DNA of 64,000 nt, from positions 4,556,492 through 4,620,491 of the forward strand of contig NZ_WUTY02000001.1 of the NCBI RefSeq assembly GCF_009828925.2, written 5' to 3'. How positions within the stretch are numbered: position 1 is the first letter of the stretch; each line of letters starts with the position of its first letter. The notes under the pieces are model-generated. The model made no database searches. It had not been told where the DNA came from and worked only from the letters and a program-made list of their open reading frames with translations. The DNA is from Methylicorpusculum oleiharenae (GTDB lineage Bacteria; Pseudomonadota; Gammaproteobacteria; Methylococcales; Methylomonadaceae). Positions 26,181 to 37,191 of this stretch are shown one piece after another. A program made the translations under genes and the position numbers.

Positions 26181-27485
26181 ATGACAGATACTTTTACTTC
26201 AGATAACTCGATGTTGGCTTTCGATCGTCAGCATATTTGGCACCCTTACACGTCGTTGACTGCTCCGGATCCTGTTTATGCGGTCGAATCTGCTGCAGGC
26301 GTTATGCTCAAATTAACAGATGGGCGAGAGCTGATCGACGGCATGTCCTCCTGGTGGGCCGCGATTCATGGTTATAACCACCCGCGTTTAAATCAGGCGG
26401 CCAGCGATCAATTAAACAAAATGTCGCATGTCATGTTCGGCGGCATAACTCATTCTCCTGCGATTGAGCTTGCGCAGCGTTTAATTGAGATGACACCTGA
26501 AAATCTTGATGCCGTGTTCTATTGTGATTCCGGCTCAGTCAGTGTAGAAGTGGCTCAAAAAATGGCGATTCAATACTGGCAGGCGCAGGGAAAAAGCCAT
26601 AAGCACCGGTTTATTGCGTTGCGCGGGGGGTATCATGGCGATACCTTTGGCGCAATGTCGGTGTGTGACCCGGTCACCGGCATGCATCATTTATTTGGCG
26701 ATGTGATGCCCAAGCAGTTATTTGCGCCTCGCCCTGCTTGCCGTTTTGGCGCCGTCTGGCACCCTGATGATACCGTTCAACTGGAAACGCTGTTAAAAGC
26801 CAACCACGACAACTGTGCAGCCTTGATTCTGGAGCCTGTTGTTCAAGGTGCAGGCGGGATGTGGTTTTATCATCCCGGTTATCTGAAGGCAGCGCGCGAG
26901 CTCTGCGACCGCTATCAAGTGCTGTTGATCGCTGATGAAATCGCCACGGGATTTGGCCGCACCGGCCGTTTGTTTGCTTGTGAACATGCCGATATTTCAC
27001 CGGATATTTTATGTATCGGAAAAGCGTTAACCGGCGGCTATTTGTCTTTAGCTGCGACGCTGACCAGCCAGGCTATTGCCCGAGTCATATCGAATGGTGA
27101 AGCCGGGTGCTTCATGCATGGCCCTACTTTTATGGGCAACCCTTTGGCTTGCCGTATCGCCTCGGCCAGCATCGATGTGTTACTGGAATCAGACTGGCAA
27201 GCCAATACAGCGATGATTGAACGCGGCTTAAACAAAGGTCTGTCGCGTTGCCGCGATTTACCGGGAGTCAATGACGTCAGGGTCTTAGGCGCAATAGGTG
27301 TAGTTGAAATGCGGGAATCGGTCGCTGTTGCCAAAATTCAGGCCAGACTGGTAGAGCTAGGAGTATGGTTAAGGCCATTCGGACGATTGATTTATCTGAT
27401 GCCCCCCTTCATTATCAGCGCATCCCAGCTTCAATCATTAACCTCGGCAGTGTACATAGTTATCAGTGAAGGCAATACAGCATAA
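26181..27485 (+). CDS. bioA: Adenosylmethionine-8-amino-7-oxononanoate aminotransferase
   Basis: A 434-residue PLP enzyme of biotin synthesis. It transfers an amino group from S-adenosylmethionine to 8-amino-7-oxononanoate (KAPA), giving diaminopelargonate (DAPA). Diagnostic segments are HIWHPYTSL near the start, [13 protein letters not shown], the PLP site [15 protein letters not shown] and the Schiff-base Lys281 in [15 protein letters not shown]. Length matches the family. Other bio genes are not nearby. It is followed by the P-type ATPase after only 6 bp, so the two may share a transcript. Confidence 0.95.
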   Translation: MTDTFTSDNSMLAFDRQHIWHPYTSLTAPDPVYAVESAAGVMLKLTDGRELIDGMSSWWAAIHGYNHPRLNQAASDQLNKMSHVMFGGITHSPAIELAQRLIEMTPENLDAVFYCDSGSVSVEVAQKMAIQYWQAQGKSHKHRFIALRGGYHGDTFGAMSVCDPVTGMHHLFGDVMPKQLFAPRPACRFGAVWHPDDTVQLETLLKANHDNCAALILEPVVQGAGGMWFYHPGYLKAARELCDRYQVLLIADEIATGFGRTGRLFACEHADISPDILCIGKALTGGYLSLAATLTSQAIARVISNGEAGCFMHGPTFMGNPLACRIASASIDVLLESDWQANTAMIERGLNKGLSRCRDLPGVNDVRVLGAIGVVEMRESVAVAKIQARLVELGVWLRPFGRLIYLMPPFIISASQLQSLTSAVYIVISEGNTA

Positions 27486-27491
27486 ATATAT

Positions 27492-30329
27492 ATGAATAAA
27501 TGGCTTGTTTATTTTAACGATCTAAACCCGGCAACAATAAAAGCTATCGCCATCCTGGTATTAATCCTTGGTGTCGGACTCTCAGTTGTTTTTCTAGTCA
27601 GGCGCCGGCGAGGTAAACATCATCTAAAACAACCATCCCAGCCACCACCCAAATCTCTCGATTGGCATACCCTGGCAATCAACGAAGTATTTAAGCGCCT
27701 GGATGCTTCTGCTCAGGGCTTGTCGTCAAAATCAGCAGACGAACGCTTGATTAAATTTGGCCCCAATCAATTGATGGAAGCGCCACCGACCTCGATTGGC
27801 TACCTGTTATTATCTCAATTTAAAAATTTTCTGATCGTTATCCTGATTTTTGCGGCGTTATTGGCAGCAGCGATAGGGGATATACGGGATGGACTCGTCA
27901 TATTAACCGTTGTGCTGATCAACGCATTTTTGGGGTTTTATCAGGAATACCGGGCCGAACAATCCCTGGCCGCCCTCAAAAAAATGCTGGCGTTAAAAGC
28001 CAAAGTCAAACGGGATGAGCATATTCAGGAACTGTTCGTCACTCAATTGGTACCCGGCGATCTAGTGATTTTGGAAGCAGGGGACAAACTCCCAGCAGAC
28101 GGGCTTATCGTCAATGCCCATAGCCTGGAAATTGACGAATCTTCATTAACCGGTGAATCCATTCCTGTCCCTAAAAGGGCCGGCAAGCTGGAAAAAAAGG
28201 ATAGTCCTCTTTCCGAACAAAGCAATCGGCTGTTCATGAATACGGTCGTTACTCACGGCCGGGCAGAAATGATAGTCACCGAAACCGGCATGCAGACCGC
28301 AATCGGCCGAATAGCTGATCTTTTAGCTTCTTCATCCGAAAGCTCAACCCCTTTGCAAGTCCAGCTTGACAGTTTGGGCAAGCGGCTGGCTTTTAGTGCA
28401 TTTGTGATTATTTTACTTTTATTCGCAAGTGCGCTGCTTCGCGGCGAACCTTTAATCAAGACCGCTTTTACCGCCATTGCATTGGCAGTGGCCGCAATTC
28501 CCGAGGGTTTACCTGCAGTTGTAACCGTCACGCTGGCTTTGGGCATGCACCGGATGGCCCGGCAAAACGCCATCGTTAAACGCCTGGCGGCCGTCGAAAC
28601 ACTGGGCTGCACGACGGTTATTTGCAGCGATAAAACCGGTACGTTAACCCATAATCAAATGACGGTAAGAGCCTTACACTATCAAGACAATCACTATGGC
28701 GTGAGTGGCCAAGGCTACAGTTTAACGGGCGAAATCAAGCTGGACAGCGACAGCGTTCCTATCGACTTTGCACCGCTGTTAAACGCCTTGATATTGTGCA
28801 ATGACAGCCAATTGCGCGAGGGTCAAGTCATAGGTGACCCTATGGAAGCCGCTTTGCTGGTCTTGGCGGCAAAAGGCGGACTGGATAGTGCGGCGGTTAA
28901 ATCGCAATTCAAACGATTGGCTGAAATCCCATTCGATGCGGCAAACAAGTTTATGGCAACTTTCCACGAACAAGGTGAACGGGTCGTGGTATTTATCAAA
29001 GGCGCGCCCGAAATACTGTTATCGCATTGCACCTATCAACTGAATGCCTCAGGCTCCAACAACCCGGTCGAGCATGTCAAAATCATCAATGCAAACGAAC
29101 GTATGGCAGCGACAGGGCTGCGTATACTCGCTGTCGCCATGACCGATATTGCCGCTGAAGACTTTAATCCACAAGGCGATTTGCTAAGCCACATCAATAA
29201 TCTCGGATTCATTGCCTTGATCGGTTTAATGGACCCGCCCAGACAGGAAGCCAGAGAGGCAATTGCTTTGTGCCGCAAGGCAGGTATCAAGGTCAAAATG
29301 ATTACCGGCGATCAAAAAGTGACGGCAACCGCCATTGCTGATGAATTAGGTCTAAGCGGTAATGTAATGGACGGTGATGAATTAGCGAAACTGGATAATC
29401 AGGCGTTAGCTGAACAAATCGATCATATTGCAGTATTTGCCCGCACTGCTCCCGAACAGAAAGTACGCATTGTCACTGCCTTACAAGAAAACGGCGAAGT
29501 CGTCGCAATGACCGGAGATGGCGTCAATGACGCGCCCGCACTCAAACATGCCGATATCGGAGTAGCCATGGGCATCAGCGGTACGGATGTTGCCCGCGAA
29601 TCAGCGTCGATGATTCTGACGGACGACAATTTTGCAACCATTGTCAGAGCTGTTCAGGAAGGACGCAGCCTGTACGAAAACATGATTAAATTTATACGCT
29701 ATCAGTTGTCGACCAATATTGGCGCTATATTGACCGTTGCCGCAGCGCCGCTACTGAGTCTGCCTGTGCCTTTTTCGGCGATTCAGTTATTGTGGATCAA
29801 TATCATTATGGACGGTCCGCCCGCCATTGCTTTGGGAATCGATCCATCGCGTCCCGCCTGCATGAACGAGCCCCCTCGCCCACCCAAGTCACGAATTCTG
29901 TCATTGCCGCGCTTTGGCAATTTGTTCAGTTATGGTCTCACCATGGCTTGCGGCACATTGGGCATTTTGGCTTACAGCCTGCAAAATAGCGATAAAAGTC
30001 ATGCCATCACTCTGGCTTTCACCACTTTTGTGCTGTTTCAGATATTCAACGTGTTTAACGCCCGCTCGGAAAAACGTTCGGCATTTAACCGGCAATTTTT
30101 CATGAACCACATGCTCTGGCTGGCTCTGGTTTGCGTCGTGTTATTGCAAATCCTGGTTGTACACTGGCCGCCCGCGCAACTCATTTTTCATACCGTGCCG
30201 TTGACATTAAACGACTGGCTTTTGGCTACGGGCATTGCGGCATCAGTATTAGTATTGGAAGAAACGCGAAAACTGCTGCAACGCTGTATATCGGCAATAG
30301 TAAAATGCAAACCGAAAAAGAGCATTTAG
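27492..30329 (+). CDS. P-type cation-transporting ATPase (P2A, Ca2+/Mn2+-like)
   Basis: A 945-residue P-type ATPase with an extra hydrophobic N-terminal segment (about residues 16-37) before the usual cation-ATPase N domain. TGES and the phosphorylated Asp380 in DKTGTLT are present, and TGDGVNDAPAL marks the hinge. M4 has PEGL (337-340), and M6 reads NIIMDGPP, keeping the Asn and Asp of SERCA site II. M5 reads NIGA where SERCA has NIGE, so site I appears missing. This suggests one ion per cycle, as in secretory-pathway Ca2+/Mn2+ pumps. The ion is inferred. Confidence 0.88.
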   Translation: MNKWLVYFNDLNPATIKAIAILVLILGVGLSVVFLVRRRRGKHHLKQPSQPPPKSLDWHTLAINEVFKRLDASAQGLSSKSADERLIKFGPNQLMEAPPTSIGYLLLSQFKNFLIVILIFAALLAAAIGDIRDGLVILTVVLINAFLGFYQEYRAEQSLAALKKMLALKAKVKRDEHIQELFVTQLVPGDLVILEAGDKLPADGLIVNAHSLEIDESSLTGESIPVPKRAGKLEKKDSPLSEQSNRLFMNTVVTHGRAEMIVTETGMQTAIGRIADLLASSSESSTPLQVQLDSLGKRLAFSAFVIILLLFASALLRGEPLIKTAFTAIALAVAAIPEGLPAVVTVTLALGMHRMARQNAIVKRLAAVETLGCTTVICSDKTGTLTHNQMTVRALHYQDNHYGVSGQGYSLTGEIKLDSDSVPIDFAPLLNALILCNDSQLREGQVIGDPMEAALLVLAAKGGLDSAAVKSQFKRLAEIPFDAANKFMATFHEQGERVVVFIKGAPEILLSHCTYQLNASGSNNPVEHVKIINANERMAATGLRILAVAMTDIAAEDFNPQGDLLSHINNLGFIALIGLMDPPRQEAREAIALCRKAGIKVKMITGDQKVTATAIADELGLSGNVMDGDELAKLDNQALAEQIDHIAVFARTAPEQKVRIVTALQENGEVVAMTGDGVNDAPALKHADIGVAMGISGTDVARESASMILTDDNFATIVRAVQEGRSLYENMIKFIRYQLSTNIGAILTVAAAPLLSLPVPFSAIQLLWINIIMDGPPAIALGIDPSRPACMNEPPRPPKSRILSLPRFGNLFSYGLTMACGTLGILAYSLQNSDKSHAITLAFTTFVLFQIFNVFNARSEKRSAFNRQFFMNHMLWLALVCVVLLQILVVHWPPAQLIFHTVPLTLNDWLLATGIAASVLVLEETRKLLQRCISAIVKCKPKKSI

Positions 30330-30590
30330 CACGAATTGCAGCGTTTTCTTGCTGGTATGAGCCGAGAAAATCAGGTTGCAAGGATGGGAAAGTCCAACAC
30401 CATCCATGGCTTCTGAACCTTATAAAATGGGAGGTACCTTTTAGTTAAGGCCATCGTAATGAATCGATAGGCTTGTAACGTAGGTGCGGGGTGATCAGAT
30501 ACCCATTAAGTTATTCAAGCTATGTCCTTAGTTTTGAATTAAGCGATGATAAGCCTTATAGTACAAGGCTGTTTTATATACGGACAATTA

Positions 30591-33413
30591 ATGGACACCA
30601 TCAGCATACGCGGCGCTAGAACCCATAATCTCAAAAATATCGATCTGGATTTACCTCGTGATCAGCTCATAGTGATTACCGGCCTTTCGGGCTCCGGCAA
30701 ATCTTCACTGGCATTTGATACGATTTACGCTGAAGGCCAGCGGCGCTATGTGGAATCGCTCTCTGCTTATGCCCGTCAGTTTCTTTCGATGATGGAAAAA
30801 CCGGATGTCGATCATATTGAAGGCTTGTCTCCGGCCATCTCCATCGAACAAAAATCCACGTCGCACAATCCGCGATCCACCGTCGGCACCATCACCGAAA
30901 TTTATGATTATCTGCGCTTGCTGTATGCCCGGGCCGGAACCCCGCGTTGCCCTGAGCATCAGGTTTCGCTGGCCGCGCAAACGATCAGTCAAATGGTCGA
31001 TACCGTTTTGGCCCAGCCCGAAGGGCAGCGCTGGATGCTGCTGGCACCGGTAATTAACGACAGAAAAGGCGAACATCTGCAATTATTCGAGGACTTACGC
31101 TCGCAAGGCTTTATCAGAGCCCGCATTGATGGCGTCGTTGTCGACCTGGACGATTCCCCCACGCTGGATCCGAAAAAGAAACACACCATCGAAGTCATCG
31201 TTGACCGGTTTAAAGTCCGCGAAGATATCAGCTTGCGTCTGGCCGAGTCCTTTGAAACCGCGTTACGCATCTCGGAAGGTATTGCTCTGGCAGTCAGCAT
31301 GGAAGAAGGCGATTCAACCACCCTGCTCTTTTCCGAACGCTATGCCTGCCCTCACTGCGGCTACAGCCTGACCGAACTTGAGCCCCGCATATTCTCGTTT
31401 AACAACCCGAAAGGCGCGTGTCCCAGTTGCGATGGCTTGGGCGTCAAGCAACATTTTGATCCGCAATTGGTGATTCATAATCCGGAAATCAGCCTGGCAG
31501 GCGGTGCTATTCGAGGCTGGGACAGGCGCAACGGATATTACTTCCAAATGATCTGTTCGCTGGCCGAGCATTATGGCTTCGATCCGGAACAGCCTTATCA
31601 GGAATTACCGGAAACCCTACAAAACATCTTGCTGTTCGGTAGCGGACAGGAGGTCATTCATTTTAAATTTATGAACGGCCCCCATGGACACCAAACCCGG
31701 AAATACCCGTTTGAAGGCATTATTGCCAACATGGAACGCCGCTATCATGAAACCGATTCGCAAATGGTACGGGAAGAGCTGGCTAAATACCTTTCGCAAA
31801 AACCCTGTAATACCTGCAACGGCGCACGCCTGAATTTGGCAGCGCGTAATGTGTTCATCAATGAACTGCCCTTGCATGAAGCCACCCGCTTCCCTATACG
31901 CAAATCGCTCAGCTTTTTCGAAACGCTTGATCTGCCCGGCAAACGCGGCGAAGTCGCCGCAAAAGTCGTCAAGGAAATCGTCGAAAGACTGGAATTTCTC
32001 GTCAATGTCGGACTGGATTACTTAACGCTGGATCGCAGTGCCGATACCCTCTCCGGAGGAGAAGCGCAGCGCATCCGGCTGGCGAGTCAGATTGGCGCAG
32101 GTCTGGTCGGTGTCATGTATGTACTGGATGAACCGTCCATAGGCTTGCATCAGCGCGATAACGAACGTCTGCTGAAAACCTTATTCCGGCTGCGCGATCT
32201 GGGAAATACCGTGATTGTGGTCGAACATGATGAAGACGCGATCCGCGCCGCTCAGCATGTTGTGGACATTGGTCCGGGGGCGGGTGTCCACGGAGGACAA
32301 ATTGTTGCGCAAGGTACGCCGGATGAAATTATCGCCAATCCGTCATCATTGACCGGTCAATATCTGGCCGGCATTCAAACGATAGCCATTCCCGAAACCA
32401 CGACGCCGGTCAATCCTGATAAAAAAATCACTATTTGCAACGCACACGGCAATAACCTGAAGCAGGTCAACATCGAAATCCCGGTCGGGTTGCTGACCTG
32501 CGTAACCGGTGTTTCCGGTTCCGGCAAATCGACACTGATCAATGACACGCTCTACCGCTTTGCGGCCCGCGCCATTAACCGCGCCGGCACTTTACCGGCT
32601 CCTTGCGACAATGTGGAAGGACTTGATTTTTTCGATAAAGTCATCGACATCGATCAAAGCCCCATCGGCCGCACACCCAGGTCCAATCCGGCCACTTACA
32701 CCGGTATTTTCACTCCCATACGCGAGTTGTTTGCCGCCACACAGGAAGCGCGTTCACGCGGTTACACACCCGGCCGGTTCAGTTTTAATGTCAAAGGCGG
32801 CCGCTGCGAAGCCTGCAAAGGCGATGGTGTTATCAAAGTGGAAATGCATTTTCTGCCCGACATTTTTGTCAATTGCGACAATTGCGGGGGCAAACGTTAT
32901 AACCGCGAAACACTGGAAATTCGTTACAAAGGCAAAACCATCAGCGAAATATTGAATATGACGGTAGAAGATGCTGCGCATTTTTTCAGCGCGGTGCCGA
33001 TGCTCGCACGAAAACTGGATACGTTGACTGAAGTGGGCTTGAACTACATCACCTTGGGGCAAAATGCAGTCACGCTGTCAGGCGGCGAAGCGCAACGGGT
33101 TAAATTAGCGAAGGAGTTGTCAAAACGGGATACCGGAAAAACCCTTTATATACTCGATGAACCGACGACCGGCCTGCACTTTCATGACATCAAGCAATTA
33201 CTTAAAGTACTGCATACCTTGCGGGATCACGGTAATACACTGGTTGTCATCGAACATAACCTTGACGTTATCAAAACCGCAGATTGGGTGATTGATATGG
33301 GACCGGAGGGTGGCGATGGGGGGGGAATGCTAGTAGCCCAAGGGACGCCTGCCGAGATATGCAGACAGGAACACTCCCATACAGGCTACTATTTGAAACG
33401 TTTTTTTGAATAA
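30591..33413 (+). CDS. uvrA: UvrA, excinuclease ABC subunit A
   Basis: A 940-residue DNA-damage-recognition ATPase of nucleotide excision repair. It opens [17 protein letters not shown] and has two Walker A motifs (GLSGSGKSS and GVSGSGKST). ABC signatures LSGGEAQRI and LSGGEAQRV are present, with zinc-binding CxxC pairs (CPHC/CPSC and CEAC/CDNC). Starting at ATG 30591 gives the same length as E. coli UvrA; the open frame upstream to 30546 has no family sequence. A weak CTGT-N8-CGGA sequence sits just before the ATG but is not a convincing SOS box. Confidence 0.97.
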   Translation: MDTISIRGARTHNLKNIDLDLPRDQLIVITGLSGSGKSSLAFDTIYAEGQRRYVESLSAYARQFLSMMEKPDVDHIEGLSPAISIEQKSTSHNPRSTVGTITEIYDYLRLLYARAGTPRCPEHQVSLAAQTISQMVDTVLAQPEGQRWMLLAPVINDRKGEHLQLFEDLRSQGFIRARIDGVVVDLDDSPTLDPKKKHTIEVIVDRFKVREDISLRLAESFETALRISEGIALAVSMEEGDSTTLLFSERYACPHCGYSLTELEPRIFSFNNPKGACPSCDGLGVKQHFDPQLVIHNPEISLAGGAIRGWDRRNGYYFQMICSLAEHYGFDPEQPYQELPETLQNILLFGSGQEVIHFKFMNGPHGHQTRKYPFEGIIANMERRYHETDSQMVREELAKYLSQKPCNTCNGARLNLAARNVFINELPLHEATRFPIRKSLSFFETLDLPGKRGEVAAKVVKEIVERLEFLVNVGLDYLTLDRSADTLSGGEAQRIRLASQIGAGLVGVMYVLDEPSIGLHQRDNERLLKTLFRLRDLGNTVIVVEHDEDAIRAAQHVVDIGPGAGVHGGQIVAQGTPDEIIANPSSLTGQYLAGIQTIAIPETTTPVNPDKKITICNAHGNNLKQVNIEIPVGLLTCVTGVSGSGKSTLINDTLYRFAARAINRAGTLPAPCDNVEGLDFFDKVIDIDQSPIGRTPRSNPATYTGIFTPIRELFAATQEARSRGYTPGRFSFNVKGGRCEACKGDGVIKVEMHFLPDIFVNCDNCGGKRYNRETLEIRYKGKTISEILNMTVEDAAHFFSAVPMLARKLDTLTEVGLNYITLGQNAVTLSGGEAQRVKLAKELSKRDTGKTLYILDEPTTGLHFHDIKQLLKVLHTLRDHGNTLVVIEHNLDVIKTADWVIDMGPEGGDGGGMLVAQGTPAEICRQEHSHTGYYLKRFFE

Positions 33414-33419
33414 CGCAGT

Positions 33420-33746
33420 TTATGATTTGACGGAATCGGCTATGGCGTTAAACGCTTCGACTTTTGCTTTACCCAGCGTAATCAGTTCAACGCCCGTGTC
33501 CACAACCAACTTGCACAAACCGGGTGTTTTATAGACGATAAGGCCCAGGTAGCCGATAGCGGGAATGGCAATAAAAGCGGAGATAAAGGCATTTAAACCA
33601 ATCACGCTAAACAACTTGATTAACATGACAATGGCGTCCAAAGGCAACAAGACCATCGCGCCAAAGTAAACGATGACGACAAACACAAATACTACAAACA
33701 CAATAAACTGAAAAAGTCTTACTAGCCCAACATTTAATTTATTCAT
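33420..33746 (-). CDS. Small membrane protein, unknown
   Basis: A 108-residue protein with two or three strongly hydrophobic helices: FQFIVFVVFVFVVIVYFGAMVLL at about 12-34 (18-20-residue span), and FSVIGLNAFISAFIAIPAIGYLGLIVY at about 46-72. A short amphipathic C-terminal tail follows. It ends six bases from the convergent uvrA stop. I do not recognise the family; the rest of the 120-bp gap upstream is AT-rich and may hold its promoter. Confidence 0.6.
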   Translation of the reverse strand: MNKLNVGLVRLFQFIVFVVFVFVVIVYFGAMVLLPLDAIVMLIKLFSVIGLNAFISAFIAIPAIGYLGLIVYKTPGLCKLVVDTGVELITLGKAKVEAFNAIADSVKS

Positions 33747-33866
33747 TTTTTCTATTCCCAGGCAGGATCGAGAAACCTCACAAGCCAGCCAAATCTGACT
33801 TTCATTGCATGAAAGGCGCTAATTAAAAGGGGTGTATTATACATAAAAGCGATTTTATTTCATGCA

Positions 33867-34553
33867 TTATTGCGGAGGCTCTTTTTTAAGAAAGAAGCGG
33901 TACAAAAACCCGCCGGCAATAAATCCGCCCAGGTGCGCCCACCAGGCAACATCTGCCGCACCGCCTTCAAAGATGACAGAAGTGCTTCCTTTGTATAGCT
34001 GAATAATCACCCACAAACCCAGAAAACCGATAGCGGGCACATGGATAATGATGGGCAAAAAGAAAATCGGCACCCACAAAATAACTCTTTCCATCGGATA
34101 CAGAAAAAAGTAAGCGGCCAAGACACCGGCAATCGCCCCGGAAGCCCCTACTACCGGAATCGCCAGCATGGGATCGAAATACCATTGCATGGCAGTAGCC
34201 AGCAAGCCGCAGAGCAGGTAAAAGCACAGGTAATTGAACTTGCCCATCCGATCTTCGACGTTATCGCCAAATATCCACATAAACCACATATTGATAATCA
34301 GATGTGACCACCCGCCGTGCAGAAACAGATTGCTTATAAACGAAAAATGGTAATCATTCGGCAAGCCAAAATGCACAGCCCATTCCGGATTGCCATATCT
34401 CAAAGGCACCATACCGTATAGGAAGAGCAAGCGATTACTTTGCTCAAAGGGCATCAGTTTCATCGCAATAAATATCACGATGCATATCGCCATCAACGTC
34501 CATGTGACATAAGGTCTTGAATTGCAGGGAGCGGTATCTCTGATAGGTATCAT
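33867..34553 (-). CDS. Rhomboid-family intramembrane serine protease
   Basis: A 228-residue six-to-seven-helix membrane protein. It carries the rhomboid catalytic set: Ser139 in VVGASGAIAG, His207 in WWAHLGGFIAG, and the HxxxN motif His84-Asn88 in GGWSHLIINMWFMW, which stabilises the oxyanion. The DNVEDRMG loop is also typical. Rhomboids cleave transmembrane substrates within the bilayer; the substrate here is unknown. Its start overlaps the stop of the DUF2232-like gene as ATGA, so the two are co-translated. Confidence 0.9.
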   Translation of the reverse strand: MIPIRDTAPCNSRPYVTWTLMAICIVIFIAMKLMPFEQSNRLLFLYGMVPLRYGNPEWAVHFGLPNDYHFSFISNLFLHGGWSHLIINMWFMWIFGDNVEDRMGKFNYLCFYLLCGLLATAMQWYFDPMLAIPVVGASGAIAGVLAAYFFLYPMERVILWVPIFFLPIIIHVPAIGFLGLWVIIQLYKGSTSVIFEGGAADVAWWAHLGGFIAGGFLYRFFLKKEPPQ

Positions 34554-35434
34554 CGTTTAATTACTCTGATAGATTTTCTAAAATTCAACAAAACATCAAC
34601 AATTCCAACCGTAGCCATACCAAAAACAACGTAGTGAGGCATGACAAAAAATAACAGATAAGGCGGCCAGAGGTAGTATTTATTTTTATCCTGAGCCGCT
34701 ACGGTGTAATGAAGAACTGACATTCCTTGAAAAAAGAAGGCAACCGCAAAAATCAGAATCAGATCATTCGCCAGCCGCTCTTTAATTAACATTGCTAACA
34801 GAACAACCACACCCATCGATATCACATGGGTCCAGGTAAATTTGATTTGATTGAATTCCTTGCCAAATCCGCCCGGGTTATAAAGACCGGCCTGCAGCCA
34901 CCGTCCGATAAATACGGATGCGCTGATCGCAAAAGCAAACAGCATCCCGATCAGACCGTTCATTAACAGCAAGGTACCGCTTTTTACAAAGCCGTCATAA
35001 TCGGCTTCTTTAACCCCTTCGACGGCAATTTTTAGCCAGTCCGACCACCATTGAACGGCGTTGCCGGAAGCAAACTGAACGAATAAAGCCGTGATTGCTG
35101 CAAATATCACGGCCAAAAAAATAGCTGCAGACTGCGATTCGGTCACTTTAAGCGTTTTGGCACAAACAACGACCGGTCCCAGCAAAAACAAGATCAACGG
35201 ATAGCCCAACCCGGGTCGTGGAACCACAAATTGCTGACTGATTAATACGATCAAAACGGTCACCGATAAAACAATTAACCATTCAAGGTCTTTTCGCGTC
35301 AGTACGCAAAGAGCGATGACTCCGCTACTGATCAAGCCCAAAGGCAACACATATTGAGACAAAGCACCCAGCATACCGGCGACGGCAATCGCCTGAAATG
35401 GGCCCTTCATGACAAAGCCGGCTAACAATTTCAT
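34550..35434 (-). CDS. DUF2232-like multi-pass membrane protein
   Basis: A 294-residue protein with about eight hydrophobic segments, beginning MKLLAGFVMKGPFQAIAV. The general plan and length fit the DUF2232 family of uncharacterised gammaproteobacterial membrane proteins. The frame is open to 35533, but an AGGAG seven bases before ATG 35434 decides the start. It is translationally coupled to the rhomboid protease. The function is unknown. Confidence 0.7.
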   Translation of the reverse strand: MKLLAGFVMKGPFQAIAVAGMLGALSQYVLPLGLISSGVIALCVLTRKDLEWLIVLSVTVLIVLISQQFVVPRPGLGYPLILFLLGPVVVCAKTLKVTESQSAAIFLAVIFAAITALFVQFASGNAVQWWSDWLKIAVEGVKEADYDGFVKSGTLLLMNGLIGMLFAFAISASVFIGRWLQAGLYNPGGFGKEFNQIKFTWTHVISMGVVVLLAMLIKERLANDLILIFAVAFFFQGMSVLHYTVAAQDKNKYYLWPPYLLFFVMPHYVVFGMATVGIVDVLLNFRKSIRVIKR

Positions 35435-35800
35435 ATTGACACTCCTGTCGTTATTTTTATCAAAAGGCAAAGCTTTTAGGACCAAAACAAAATTAAACGT
35501 TACGTAGCTTATCACTGAATCCATTACGCACAATTCAGCGCTTTAGACAAGTTGATAATTCAGGCTTCTACGCGTACCATGGGGCATTTTTTACGTAACA
35601 ACCTTTACACGGCTTTTGTTGTTAATTGCCCGGTCGATAATAGATACCGCTTTCGTTGCACACTTTTTTGCGCCGCGTGTCTATCACTTTACCTGATCAC
35701 TGCCAAGGCCAGGACGGAATATATCCTAAGCTCAGGGGCTCCCTACATCGCTGTTGTTTCTGTTTTAAAGTCGCACATTCAATCGAATCCCTAACTATCT
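35435..35800. other. Divergent intergenic region
   Basis: This 366-bp gap separates two divergent genes (the DUF2232-like gene and the DEAD-box helicase) and must hold both promoters. I see no tRNA, repeat or convincing small gene; open frames here lack start signals and protein-like composition. Confidence 0.4.
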
Positions 35801-37141
35801 ATGCCAAACTTTTCCGATACTGCGTTATCGCCTGTTACCTTTATAAATTTCAATCTTGATGATTGCTTGTTAAAAGCCACTGAGCAAATGGGTTTTAAAC
35901 AAGCGACCGAAGTCCAGGCGCATTGCATTCCGGCAGCGCTGGAAGGTAAAGACCTCTGGGTAGCCGCCAAAACCGGCAGCGGGAAAACCGCAGCTTACCT
36001 TCTGCCGCTGTTGCAGCGTCTTCTTGATGAACGTCTTAATGCTTCGGGCGTCAGCGCCCTGATTCTTGCACCTACCCGTGAGTTGGCCCGTCAAATCCAT
36101 AAACAATGCCAACTGCTGGCCGAGTTTACTTCAATAACATCCGGCCTGATCACCGGTGGTGAAGATTTTAAAAAACAATCCGGACTGTTCCGTAACGATA
36201 CGCACATCGTCATTTCGACGCCGGGCCGTTTGCTGGAACTGATCAATGAGGGCTCTGCCAATCTCAATAACATCAGTGTGCTGGTTGTTGATGAAGCCGA
36301 TCGCATGCTGGAAATGGGTTATGGCAATGACCTTGTCAGCATCGTCGAGCAATGCAACAAAACGCGTCAGACCTTGTTTTTTTCAGCGACACTCAATCCC
36401 AATTTAAAAGGTGTTGCCCGCACCATCCTGAACGACCCTCAACCGATTTATCTCAACGGCATTCAGGAAGTCCACAGCCAGATTCATCAGCAAATGGTAC
36501 TGGCCGATGATTTTGAACACAAACAAAAATTACTCACCTGGCTGCTCAGCAACGAAACCTACGGCAAAGCGCTGGTGTTTGCCAACACCAAAATCAACGT
36601 CGATAAACTGCGTGGACCGTTGCGCGGCCATAAATTAAGAGTCGGCAGCCTGCATGGGGATATGGATCAGAGTGAAAGAAACAAGGTGATGACTTTCTTC
36701 AGGGATGGCGTTATCAATATCCTGGTTGCTACCGACATTGCTGCTCGGGGCCTGGACATTGAAGGCGTCGATCTGATAATCAACTTCGATCTGGCTCGCA
36801 ATGCCACCGATTATGTGCACCGGATCGGCAGAACAGGACGCGCAGAAAATGAAGGTGTGGCCATTTCTCTGATCAACTCAAGGGAATGGAATCAGCTTGC
36901 CGGAATTGAACGCTATCTGAATCAACGCTTGACCCGAAGAACCATTAAAGGCATGGAAGGCCACTATACCGGTCCGAAAAAACTCAAATCATCCGGTAAA
37001 GCGGCCGGCACCAAGAAAAAAGAGTCGGCGCCAGAGAAAAAACCGGTCAAGAAAGAGAAAGTGCGATTACGCGATAAGAAAAATATCGGCAAACGGCGCA
37101 AACCCAGCGCCGTCGAGACATCAACTGAAAACAAATCTTAG
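35801..37141 (+). CDS. DEAD-box RNA helicase (SrmB-like)
   Basis: A 446-residue RNA helicase. In order: Q motif region FKQATEVQAHCIP, motif I AKTGSGKT, Ia PTRELARQ, II VVDEADRMLEMG, III SAT, and IV-VI with VATDIAARGLD and HRIGRTGR. After about residue 370 comes a Lys/Arg-rich tail (KKESAPEKKPVKKEKVRLR), as in SrmB- and RhlE-type proteins acting in ribosome assembly. SrmB is the nearest guess, from the overall length and tail; RhlE is possible. Confidence 0.88.
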   Translation: MPNFSDTALSPVTFINFNLDDCLLKATEQMGFKQATEVQAHCIPAALEGKDLWVAAKTGSGKTAAYLLPLLQRLLDERLNASGVSALILAPTRELARQIHKQCQLLAEFTSITSGLITGGEDFKKQSGLFRNDTHIVISTPGRLLELINEGSANLNNISVLVVDEADRMLEMGYGNDLVSIVEQCNKTRQTLFFSATLNPNLKGVARTILNDPQPIYLNGIQEVHSQIHQQMVLADDFEHKQKLLTWLLSNETYGKALVFANTKINVDKLRGPLRGHKLRVGSLHGDMDQSERNKVMTFFRDGVINILVATDIAARGLDIEGVDLIINFDLARNATDYVHRIGRTGRAENEGVAISLINSREWNQLAGIERYLNQRLTRRTIKGMEGHYTGPKKLKSSGKAAGTKKKESAPEKKPVKKEKVRLRDKKNIGKRRKPSAVETSTENKS

Positions 37142-37191
37142 CCCGAAGACCGGGGCATCCGGGATTCCAAATCCGATCGGCTTAAGTTCGG

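Noticed and set aside
30563-30590. LexA/SOS box upstream of uvrA
   Set aside because: CTGT-N8-CGGA is present, but the second half does not match ACAG, so it is not a convincing operator.
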